Shown: positions 1-5,986 of the stretch, in pieces
Layout: each line of letters begins with the position of its first letter
Position numbering within the stretch: the stretch's first letter is position 1
Assembly: GCA_012965455.1 (NCBI GenBank)
Contig: DTSG01000376.1
Span: forward strand, 1 to 9,475
Source of the DNA: Planctomycetaceae bacterium
Lineage (GTDB): Bacteria > Planctomycetota > Planctomycetia > Pirellulales > Pirellulaceae
Length of the DNA: 9,475 nt
Reading direction: 5' to 3'
Notes under the pieces: model-generated
The model's database searches: none
What the model saw: only the letters and a program-made list of their open reading frames with translations
Told to the model about the DNA's origin: nothing
Translations under genes and position numbers: made by a program

Positions 1-536
1 CCAAGAGTTTATTGCATCGGCCTCGATTGCTGATTATGGACGAACCGACTACGGGTTTGGATCCCACCGCTCGCATTGATTTATGGAACGTGCTGCGACA
101 ATTGCAACAAGATAGCGGAATGACGATTTTCATGACAACTCACCTCTTAGAGGAAGCGGAGCGGGCGGATCGAGTGGCGATTCTCAATGCAGGTAAGTTG
201 GTGGCATTGGATCAACCAGATGTCCTCCGGCAGCAACTCGGCGGAGATGTTGTTTCCATTAAATGTGCAGACCCCGAGTCGTTATCCAAGTTGTTAGCCG
301 CGGAGTTTAATGTGCAACCGCGTTTAGTGGATGGTCAATTACGGTTAGAGCAAGACGCGGACGCAGCCATAGCGGAAGCGTCCTCAAACGTTGCTTTAGT
401 ACAGCGCATTATGGAACAGTTCGGTGACCAGATTCAAACGATTACGGTCGGTCGTCCGAGTTTAGAAGACGTGTTCATTTCGAAGACGGGGCATCAATTT
501 TTTCAGAGCGGCGAACTTGTGCCGACGGGAGAATAG
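1..536 (+). CDS. ABC transporter ATP-binding protein, 3' part (5' end outside window)
   Basis: This is the C-terminal part of the cytoplasmic ATPase of an ABC-2 type exporter. The frame is open from the left edge (first full codon at base 3), so the Walker A and Q-loop lie outside. Visible are Walker B LLIMDEP with the catalytic Glu codon at 42-44, the D-loop GLDP (54-65) and the switch His in MTTHLLEEAE (141-143). A C-terminal extension of about 110 residues ends with PSLEDVFISKTG, the hallmark of DrrA/CcmA-like exporter ATPases. A TTG at 12 could be read as a start, but it sits just before Walker B and would leave no nucleotide-binding site, so I treat the gene as cut by the window. The permease starts four bases after the stop, so the two surely form one transporter. 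The substrate cannot be told from sequence. Confidence 0.95.
   Translation, partial: KSLLHRPRLLIMDEPTTGLDPTARIDLWNVLRQLQQDSGMTIFMTTHLLEEAERADRVAILNAGKLVALDQPDVLRQQLGGDVVSIKCADPESLSKLLAAEFNVQPRLVDGQLRLEQDADAAIAEASSNVALVQRIMEQFGDQIQTITVGRPSLEDVFISKTGHQFFQSGELVPTGE
527..533 (+). promoter_or_regulatory. Ribosome binding site of the ABC permease
   Basis: GGGAGAA lies 7 bases before the ATG at 541, across the end of the ATPase gene. It supports the ATG over the TTG at 517, which is in frame but would add eight residues (CRREN...) unlike an ABC-2 permease N-terminus. Confidence 0.7.
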
Positions 537-540
537 CATC

Positions 541-1377
541 ATGTCCGCTCCCACTGTACCGGCTCCCCGCATGGCCGCCGTTGTCTACCAACTATGTTGG
601 CGTGAATTAGTAAGGTTCTTTCGTCAACGTAATCGCGTCATTGGTTCTATCGGCACTCCGTTGGTGATGTGGATTATTTTTGGCTTAGGCTTAGATCGCA
701 GCTTTTCAGCGGGCACTAGTTCCGGGGCTGCTCCCGGGTTCTTGCATTATTATTTCCCAGGTTCGTTGGTGTTGATTTTGATGTTCACTGCTATCTTTAC
801 GTCGATTTCAATCATCGAAGACCGTCGTGAAGGATTTCTGCAATCCGTATTGGTTTCACCAGTTTCCCGCAGCAGTATGGTTTTGGGCAAGGTTTTAGGT
901 GGAGCGATTATTGCCTTGATTCAAGCTTTATTGTTTTTGTCAGTTGCTTTGTTTCTCGATGTGTCTTGGTCACCGGGGCGATTCGTAGCATTGGTGGCTT
1001 TGTTGTTCGCCGCGGCGCTGATGATGACAAGCTTGGGATTTGTGTTTGCTTGGCGGATGGAGTCCACTCAGGGGTTCCATGCCATTATGAACTTAGTGTT
1101 GATGCCGATGTGGTTAATGTCGGGATCGTTTTTTCCAGTGCCTGCTTTGGCTAATTCCAGCGCTGCTCAAATGGCAGTACATTGGTGTATGCGGCTGAAC
1201 CCGTTGACTTATGTTGTCGCTTTGGTGCGGGAGTTATTATACGCACAACCATTGGGTGAAGATTACTGGACGGCTTCGACTAGTACAAATACGATTGTTG
1301 TGGTGGTGGGGTTAATACTGTTTTTTGCAGCGGCGGTCTGGATAAGTCGCACACGGATTAGTGGAGATATGAGATGA
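541..1377 (+). CDS. ABC-2 type transporter permease
   Basis: This 278-residue integral membrane protein is the channel half of the exporter whose ATPase precedes it. About six membrane segments can be drawn (residues near 32-50, 69-92, 113-138, 147-170, 180-200 and 249-268). ABC-2 hallmarks are present: the cytoplasmic coupling stretch IIEDRREGFLQSVLVSPVSR (91-110) after the second helix, the GSFFPVP turn near 195-201, and LNPLTYVVALVRELL (219-233). Length is normal for the family. The stop overlaps the start of the SCO-type gene in an ATGA arrangement, so the exporter and the copper chaperone are translationally coupled. That suggests a job linked to respiratory-complex maturation, but this is inference from context. 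Drug, lipid or polysaccharide export cannot be excluded. Confidence 0.93.
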   Translation: MSAPTVPAPRMAAVVYQLCWRELVRFFRQRNRVIGSIGTPLVMWIIFGLGLDRSFSAGTSSGAAPGFLHYYFPGSLVLILMFTAIFTSISIIEDRREGFLQSVLVSPVSRSSMVLGKVLGGAIIALIQALLFLSVALFLDVSWSPGRFVALVALLFAAALMMTSLGFVFAWRMESTQGFHAIMNLVLMPMWLMSGSFFPVPALANSSAAQMAVHWCMRLNPLTYVVALVRELLYAQPLGEDYWTASTSTNTIVVVVGLILFFAAAVWISRTRISGDMR

Positions 1378-2117
1378 ATAAACCAGCGGTTTTCTTTGTG
1401 GCAGTCATGTTATTGTGTGCCGGTGTGTTGGTGCTGTCTAAAGCGGGACGCTGGATGGACGCCGGTGATCCAAACAATCAATCCGAAGCAAACAAGATTG
1501 CTGACTTTGTGCCGGAGATAAAACCTGCAGATTATGAACTGGGAGAAGGTGAGCCTTGGATTACCGATTTTCAGTTAGTGGATCAAGCTGGTGGTGGGTT
1601 TGCATCCAAGGCCTGGCGTGACAAAGTGTGGGTCGCGAGTTTCTTCTTCGCTTCGTGTCCGTCCACCTGTGTGCAACAGAATCAAGAAATGCAATCGCTG
1701 CATAAAGTTTGGGCTCGCAAGGGTGTCAAGTTTATTAGTATCAGTTGTGATGCCGACAATGATACTCCGGCTGTGTTGAATTCCTACGCCAAAAAATTCA
1801 CATCAGACAATGAGAACTGGAAGTTTTTGACGGGTAACGCGCAATATATTAATCGCATCGGTTCGGATAAATTCCTATTGTCGGTCGGGCCACAGACTCA
1901 TGCCGAATCATTTTGTGCCGTCGATAAGTGGGGAAATGTACGCGGGGCTTTTAATTGGCATGATGTGGAAGCGATGGAAGAATTGAACAAGCTATTAGTT
2001 GAATTATTGCTAGAGGAAGCGGAACCAGATGACGTGGTGGCTGACCGCGAGCGGTTGGAAAAGCAGATAGCAGCATTTGTAAAACAACAACAAACGGAAC
2101 CGGCAGTGGACGAATAA
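1374..2117 (+). CDS. sco1: SCO1/SenC family copper chaperone, membrane-anchored
   Basis: This 247-residue protein has an N-terminal membrane anchor (about residues 5-22) and a thioredoxin-fold domain expected outside the cytoplasmic membrane. The copper ligands of the family are present: CPSTC (Cys95 and Cys99) after the strand WVASFFFA, and the distal His176 in GPQTHAES. SCO proteins bind copper through these three residues and deliver it to, or reduce, the CuA site of cytochrome c oxidase subunit II. Cys125 and Cys181 are additional and may be unrelated to copper. A charged, probably helical tail (about 199-247) extends past the fold. The start ATG overlaps the permease stop, with GGAGA (1363-1367) six bases upstream. 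A DUF420 gene follows after 23 bases. The family call is firm; CuA as target is inferred from family and neighbours. Confidence 0.93.
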   Translation: MNKPAVFFVAVMLLCAGVLVLSKAGRWMDAGDPNNQSEANKIADFVPEIKPADYELGEGEPWITDFQLVDQAGGGFASKAWRDKVWVASFFFASCPSTCVQQNQEMQSLHKVWARKGVKFISISCDADNDTPAVLNSYAKKFTSDNENWKFLTGNAQYINRIGSDKFLLSVGPQTHAESFCAVDKWGNVRGAFNWHDVEAMEELNKLLVELLLEEAEPDDVVADRERLEKQIAAFVKQQQTEPAVDE

Positions 2118-2140
2118 ACTTAGATTTACAAGCAGAGTAT

Positions 2141-2560
2141 ATGATGGATTTACCAGCGATCAATGCGTCCCTTAACGCACTCGCCACTGTCTTATTGATC
2201 GTCGGTTTTGTGTTGATAAAACAGAAACGAGAAACCGCTCACAAATGGACGATGATTTGTTGTTTTGCTGTTTCAACTTTGTTTTTGGTTTGCTATCTGT
2301 TTTATCACTATCAAAAAGGTGGTGGTACACAGTTTCCTGAATCACATCCGCAGTGGTTGCGATATACGTATTTTACGATTCTCATTAGCCACATTATATT
2401 GGCAATGTATGTACCCATAGGAGCGCTCATTACGATTTATCATGGGCTCAAGGATCATCGTCCACAGCACTTGAAGTGGGCCAAACGGACATTTCCAATT
2501 TGGTTGTATGTATCGGTAACCGGCGTTGTGATTTATTGGATGTTGTATCAGATGTCGTGA
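2141..2560 (+). CDS. DUF420 family membrane protein (CtaM-like)
   Basis: This 139-residue protein with four predicted membrane helices (about 10-26, 35-56, 76-100 and 115-136) matches the DUF420 family along its whole length. Family landmarks are LPAINASLNALA at the N-terminus, His34 after a basic loop, FLVCYLFYHY with His56, ILISHIILA with His84, His110, and the C-terminal PIWLYVSVTGVVIYWMLY. The Bacillus family member CtaM (YozB) is needed to make active CuA-containing oxidase. Lying 23 bases after a SCO gene fits a role in that process, with the conserved His residues as possible metal ligands (inference). There are two adjacent ATGs, 2141 and 2144; the second gives MDLPAIN, closer to relatives. 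Only a weak purine-rich stretch (AGCAGAG) lies upstream. Confidence 0.92.
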   Translation: MMDLPAINASLNALATVLLIVGFVLIKQKRETAHKWTMICCFAVSTLFLVCYLFYHYQKGGGTQFPESHPQWLRYTYFTILISHIILAMYVPIGALITIYHGLKDHRPQHLKWAKRTFPIWLYVSVTGVVIYWMLYQMS

Positions 2561-2571
2561 ACCATGCAGGA

Positions 2572-2598
2572 ACACAAATTACACCGATTACACGAATC
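2572..2598 (+). repeat. Short 9-base tandem repeat, three degenerate copies
   Basis: In the 101-base gap between the DUF420 gene and the next gene, three consecutive 9-mers read ACACAAATT, ACACCGATT and ACACGAATC. ACAC is constant and the rest varies around a GATT-like core. It may be a remnant of an intergenic simple repeat. The rest of the gap shows no clear promoter or terminator. Confidence 0.45.
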
Positions 2599-2653
2599 GA
2601 GATGGTCGATGTGGACTATTGATAGATGGTTGATTAGACTGAGAGTGTTAACC

Positions 2654-2658
2654 AGGGA
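2654..2658 (+). promoter_or_regulatory. Ribosome binding site of the CPTC protein gene
   Basis: AGGGA lies 3, 6 or 9 bases before the three consecutive ATGs at 2662, 2665 and 2668. The spacing favours the second or third ATG, which would shorten the protein by one or two Met residues. Confidence 0.55.
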
Positions 2659-2661
2659 CAA

Positions 2662-2946
2662 ATGATGATGTCAAATTTTAAAAATCAAGTAACTCGTTTC
2701 GCTCGACAATGGGCGTTGTGTACGATTGTGATCATCGTCGCAGCTCATGTGGCGACTGCTTGTCCAACGTGTAAAGAGAGTCTGAGTGCCAACGACCCTC
2801 AGATGATGCGTGGTTATTTCTGGAGCATCATGTTTATGATGGCTATGCCGTTTAGCATTTTTACGGCCATGAGCACATATTTCTATATGTTGATTCGCAA
2901 AGCGCGAAATCTTAAAGACAACGAGAGCAACGATTCTCCGGAATAA
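2662..2946 (+). CDS. Small exported or membrane-anchored CPTC-motif protein, function unknown
   Basis: This 94-residue protein is not a named family to me. It has a basic N-terminus, a hydrophobic stretch (about 18-33) that may be a signal peptide ending at ATA, then directly ACPTCKESL with Cys34 and Cys37. A second membrane segment (about 51-77, Met- and Phe-rich) and a short charged tail (RKARNLKDNESNDSPE) follow. Cleavage would leave the CxxC pair at the mature N-terminus on the outer face of the membrane, anchored by the second helix. Three ATGs in a row (2662, 2665, 2668) compete; AGGGA at 2654-2658 is best spaced for 2665 or 2668. Its place after SCO and DUF420 genes suggests a copper- or redox-linked role in oxidase assembly. 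That is inference; CPTC also resembles a thiol redox or haem-attachment-like motif but lacks the His of CxxCH. Confidence 0.85.
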   Translation: MMMSNFKNQVTRFARQWALCTIVIIVAAHVATACPTCKESLSANDPQMMRGYFWSIMFMMAMPFSIFTAMSTYFYMLIRKARNLKDNESNDSPE

Positions 2947-2953
2947 TTCCGAG
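2936..2953. terminator. Possible hairpin between convergent genes
   Basis: CTCCGGAATAATTCCGAG can fold with seven base pairs, one bulged C and a TAA loop. The loop is the stop codon of the CPTC gene, and the DUF983 gene ends from the other side at 2958. The position suits a bidirectional terminator. There is no strong T-run on either side, so efficiency is doubtful. Confidence 0.35.
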
Positions 2954-2957
2954 TCAT

Positions 2958-3371
2958 CTATTCTTGTTTGTTACCGTTACTCTCACGTTGTTGTGGATCA
3001 AACAATTGATCAAATCCTAGCCACAAACTGCGTACATGTCGGAACAGCAGAATAGGCGTGATGATGGTATAAGCGAACGCGTACCAGATGAGTTGATTGT
3101 TCGCTGCCCACTCAAGTATGAGGGCTGGAATATACATGCTGGTCATGGTGAGGGCGGTAAAAGCGTTGTTAATATAGACACTGCCCAAAAAGAAACCAGG
3201 TTCGCGTTCGAAAGTTACGTCACAGTGCGAGCAATTGTCATGCATTTTGAACCAGCTACCGAACATTTCCCCAATTCCACATTGGTAACACTTCAGACGT
3301 AGGCTCCGCCAAATAACGGTTTTAATTTGCATCAGATTCAAGACTTCGCTAGTGGTAGTTTTGGATGACAT
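2958..3371 (-). CDS. DUF983 family zinc-ribbon membrane protein
   Basis: This 137-residue protein matches DUF983. It has a four-Cys ribbon with CYQC (Cys28, Cys31) and CSHC (Cys47, Cys50). Between them lies GEMFGSWFKMHDNC, followed by the family signature FEREPGFFLGSVYIN (54-68) and two membrane helices (about 70-88 and 94-112). The function of the family is not established. In many alphaproteobacteria a DUF983 gene sits among cytochrome oxidase assembly genes near subunit III and surf1, so its presence next to SCO and DUF420 here fits an oxidase neighbourhood. It is transcribed toward that block, its stop 11 bases from the CPTC gene's stop, and is therefore a separate transcript. No clear ribosome site precedes the ATG at 3371. 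Met14 is a possible later start that would retain the whole ribbon. Confidence 0.92.
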   Translation of the reverse strand: MSSKTTTSEVLNLMQIKTVIWRSLRLKCYQCGIGEMFGSWFKMHDNCSHCDVTFEREPGFFLGSVYINNAFTALTMTSMYIPALILEWAANNQLIWYAFAYTIITPILLFRHVRSLWLGFDQLFDPQQRESNGNKQE

Positions 3372-3452
3372 TGCATACTATTGAGGATAGTCCGTTCACG
3401 GCTTTCCCCCAATCTCTTTACCTTTGAACATCAATAAAACAGTAGAATCAAT
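3372..3452. promoter_or_regulatory. Divergent intergenic region, presumed promoters of both flanking transcripts
   Basis: The genes on either side are transcribed away from each other, so both promoters should lie in or near these 81 bases. On the - strand a weak pair (TTGGGG, 17 bases, TATCCT) can be drawn. On the + strand TAGAAT (3443-3448) resembles a -10 box but sits too close to the ATG and lacks a well-spaced -35. I see no operator-like palindrome. Confidence 0.4.
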
Positions 3453-3677
3453 ATGCGGTTAATTGGAAAATGGATGCAGTTGGCAGCGTTGGGTATTTTG
3501 CCTATTGCGATTGGACTGCAACTTATTTTTGACGATCCCCACGCCAATACGAGCGAGTTAGAACGCCCCGGGCAGGAAGTGTTCGGTTTTGGCGTGGATG
3601 GCCTCTTGATATCGATGATATTTGGAGCGTGCTTGTTTATGCTGGGGCGATTCATGGAGGGATTTTCGCGTGAATAG
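3453..3677 (+). CDS. Small two-helix membrane protein, function unknown
   Basis: This 74-residue protein has two hydrophobic segments: about residues 8-26 (MQLAALGILPIAIGLQLIF) and 49-67 (GLLISMIFGACLFMLGRFM). A polar loop of about 22 residues (DDPHANTSELERPGQ) joins them, and the protein ends GRFMEGFSRE. Small proteins of this layout, with a first helix rich in LPxxIxLQ and a C-terminal GRxxEG, seem familiar from planctomycetes, but I know of no function. The gene heads the rightward operon. Its 3' end holds the ribosome site of the next gene (GGAGGG at 3656-3661) and overlaps that gene by eight bases, so its translation is likely coupled to the propeller protein. It is too short to classify further. 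The start is the only good ATG, with little Shine-Dalgarno signal. Confidence 0.8.
   Translation: MRLIGKWMQLAALGILPIAIGLQLIFDDPHANTSELERPGQEVFGFGVDGLLISMIFGACLFMLGRFMEGFSRE
3656..3661 (+). promoter_or_regulatory. Ribosome binding site deciding the start of the beta-propeller gene
   Basis: GGAGGG lies eight bases before GTG 3670, inside the end of the upstream gene. It supports GTG 3670 over an in-frame TTG at 3622, whose extra residues (MERACLCWGD...) are just the out-of-frame reading of the upstream gene. ATG 3685 is a weaker alternative. Confidence 0.75.
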
Positions 3678-5946
3678 TCCTTTAATGAAATCACACAGCC
3701 GGTCCTGCGAGATGCTTAGATATGCAGTAATGCTCATGGTGCTGAGCACTGTGGTAGTTTGTTTAACTGCGCGGTGCGCTGTTGCGCAAAACCGAGAGGG
3801 AATGACGATTGCAGTGAATCCGGTCGGTTTGGCAGACCGACATGTACCGTTGTTGGACCATGAGGATTTGCAATTAATTACAGCGGCGAACGGATTGTTG
3901 GCTCAACAGGATTATCTGGCGGCACTAGATCGGATGGATCGGTTGCGATTACGAGCAGCTGGAAAACTGGTACCAGTCGCTGCGCCGCAATTGCCTACAG
4001 GGTATCGGCGGTTTGTAAGTGTTGACAGTTTTTCACACGCTTGGCATGCTCGATTTGCTCAGCACAATCAGGCAATCTGGAAAGAATATCAAACGCGCAT
4101 CGATCGTTTCGCTGATCAGACTATAGCAGCATCGACGGTATTGGGACCAACGGATGTACAACGACTATTGACACGTTGGCCCTTAAGCAGTCGTACTTTT
4201 CAATGGCGTGTAATGCTAGGTGATACAGCGTTTCAAACCGGGCAGCAACTGACCGCTCGTATGTATTGGCAGGCTGCGGCAAGAAGTTCTCCGCAAGTTA
4301 ACGCCGACTTGGAATATGCTGGCGCGGTTGGCTTTTTACAACGACCAGTGACGCGATCAGAGCAACAAGCTCTGCAAGTTCGCATGTTTGCCAACGACGT
4401 TGCAGCCAACATGCCCGCAGCTGCTCGAGCAACATTAGCGACAATTCGATCAGCAAGTGTAGAACGATCTACTGGGCCAGCTGCAGATAAGGAACGAGTG
4501 GATTTTCGATTCGGTGGGCGGGTAGGTGAGATCGTAGAAGTGTTGGAAGACTTTTACGATCAGCATTTTCCAGAACACGATACTCTTGCGGCAGCATTTC
4601 CGGTTGAAACATTTCAACGTACGCCTGAGTGGACTCAGCGCATTGACCTACCGGACAACCCCCGCCTCGATGTGGCGGTGCAGCGAGATCGTGCGCATTT
4701 GTTTTTAAACACATTCGATAAGATTATTGCGGTTGATATTGCGACAGGATTACCGGCGTGGGGAACTGGCAGGGAGGGTTACGTCATTTACGAGCATGGT
4801 GATTCTGACAATGACAGTGATTGGTATGACGGGGCGATTCCGTATTGGGGTAGGACTCGGGCAACGGTGGAAATAAGCGGCGATTTGTTACTGGCTCGAA
4901 TCGGAGATCCTACGACGACACATCATCAATCGTTGGGGGCAGCATTTCGTTCTAGGGGAGCTATTGTGGCGCTGGACTTGTCCACGCAAGGGAAATTACG
5001 GAGTGGTTATCCAGTTTATGCCAACGGAGCAAAAGAAAATCGTTTGGGGAATTGGACGTTTGTGAGTTCACCTAAAATTGTGGGCGATCTATTTTACGTG
5101 TTAATGCGCGAAACGACCGTTGTGCAATGTCGCAATTATCTGGTTTGTTATTCGTTGCATTCTGGTCGCGAAAAATGGCGCACCTATTTAGGAGGCGCGC
5201 GAGCAGTCGGTCATCAAAAACTTTCGACGCTGGAAGCAAGCCAGTTGGTGATTGCCGGTGAGCGAATCGTAACTTGTTGCAACACCGGCGAAGTCGCTTG
5301 TGTTTCACTCGCCGGACAGTTGTTGTGGCTAAATCACTATGATCAGAATACCGCTATTGGGGACGATACCGATGTTACCGATTTAGAGCAGGCCCAGCCG
5401 AGGCATACGAGTTTAGTAGTAGATGCAGGTAGTCTGGGAGTAACAATTGCGGCAGCGGATAACGCCGCAATTTTTCAGCTAGATTTGTTTTCTGGCGCAT
5501 TTCGGTGGATTACACATGAATCTCAATTCCTGTATTCCACTTTAATTCCGAGTCGTCGGGAAATGCCCGGTGCCTGTCTGCTATTAGGTAATGGTCTGTT
5601 TTATCACGACAGCGATGGGCGATTTCAGTCAGCGTTGAACTCAGGTCTAAGCGCTACGACTGGTGCAGCCGAATCCGTTTACACGTTGGCAGATGACGGC
5701 ACGAATATTTATGTTGTGACCGGCGATACCGTGATGATTATGCAAAGAGTAATAACTGAATTGGAATCCGGACAATTTAGGTTAGAATTAATAGCAGCAG
5801 CGACATTTCCCACGGAGATAATAGAATTATTGAGTGGGCAACGGTGTCAAATAACATTCAGCGATGATTATGTCACATTGTTTGCTGGCAAGACCTTACT
5901 AGCGTTATCGCGTACAAAGCGAAAAGTCGCTGCGAATGGTAACTAA
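3670..5946 (+). CDS. Exported PQQ-like beta-propeller protein with N-terminal helical region
   Basis: From GTG 3670 the protein has 758 residues. A signal peptide is clear: basic start, hydrophobic core (about 17-33) and a likely cut after CAVA near residue 39. Residues about 66-205 form a helical, TPR-like region (AANGLLAQQDYLAALDRMDR; LGDTAFQTGQQLTARMYWQA). From about 335 to the end come PQQ-like propeller repeats, recognisable by strand-turn units such as IIAVDIATGLPAW, YLVCYSLHSGREKW, EVACVSLAGQLLW and AIFQLDLFSGAFRW. I see no PQQ or metal ligands of quinoprotein dehydrogenases. Such propellers usually act as scaffolds, as in BamB, so an enzyme role is not supported. Vicinal Cys536-Cys537 lies in a blade strand. 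The protein should act outside the cytoplasmic membrane. The MoxR gene follows after 40 bases, which suggests a joint envelope function (inference). Confidence 0.88.
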   Translation: MNSPLMKSHSRSCEMLRYAVMLMVLSTVVVCLTARCAVAQNREGMTIAVNPVGLADRHVPLLDHEDLQLITAANGLLAQQDYLAALDRMDRLRLRAAGKLVPVAAPQLPTGYRRFVSVDSFSHAWHARFAQHNQAIWKEYQTRIDRFADQTIAASTVLGPTDVQRLLTRWPLSSRTFQWRVMLGDTAFQTGQQLTARMYWQAAARSSPQVNADLEYAGAVGFLQRPVTRSEQQALQVRMFANDVAANMPAAARATLATIRSASVERSTGPAADKERVDFRFGGRVGEIVEVLEDFYDQHFPEHDTLAAAFPVETFQRTPEWTQRIDLPDNPRLDVAVQRDRAHLFLNTFDKIIAVDIATGLPAWGTGREGYVIYEHGDSDNDSDWYDGAIPYWGRTRATVEISGDLLLARIGDPTTTHHQSLGAAFRSRGAIVALDLSTQGKLRSGYPVYANGAKENRLGNWTFVSSPKIVGDLFYVLMRETTVVQCRNYLVCYSLHSGREKWRTYLGGARAVGHQKLSTLEASQLVIAGERIVTCCNTGEVACVSLAGQLLWLNHYDQNTAIGDDTDVTDLEQAQPRHTSLVVDAGSLGVTIAAADNAAIFQLDLFSGAFRWITHESQFLYSTLIPSRREMPGACLLLGNGLFYHDSDGRFQSALNSGLSATTGAAESVYTLADDGTNIYVVTGDTVMIMQRVITELESGQFRLELIAAATFPTEIIELLSGQRCQITFSDDYVTLFAGKTLLALSRTKRKVAANGN

Positions 5947-5986
5947 AATCAGAGCTACATAAAAACTTCCTAAGACGATCTATATT

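Noticed and set aside
517..540. TTG 517 as start of the ABC permease
   Set aside because: It overlaps the ATPase end and adds residues unlike a permease N-terminus; ATG 541 has a good ribosome site.
1951..2187. Antisense open frame over the end of the SCO gene
   Set aside because: It is a shadow of the SCO and DUF420 reading frames, without family resemblance or ribosome site.
2761..2775. CPTCK as a haem c attachment site
   Set aside because: The motif is CxxCK, not CxxCH, so standard covalent haem attachment is not expected.
3036..3302. 88-residue + strand frame inside the DUF983 gene
   Set aside because: It is antisense to a protein with an intact zinc ribbon and family signature; its own translation has no recognisable features.
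3372..3400. Weak - strand promoter (TTGGGG, 17 bases, TATCCT) for the DUF983 gene
   Set aside because: Spacing is right but both boxes match poorly; it is mentioned only within the divergent-region entry.
3622..3669. In-frame upstream start (TTG 3622) for the beta-propeller gene
   Set aside because: It lies deep in the preceding gene, gives no signal-peptide-like start, and GTG 3670 has a well-spaced GGAGGG.
5947..5986. Terminator or separate promoter before moxR
   Set aside because: The 40-base gap has no convincing stem-loop. TATATT directly before the ATG is too close to serve as a -10 for a normal leader.
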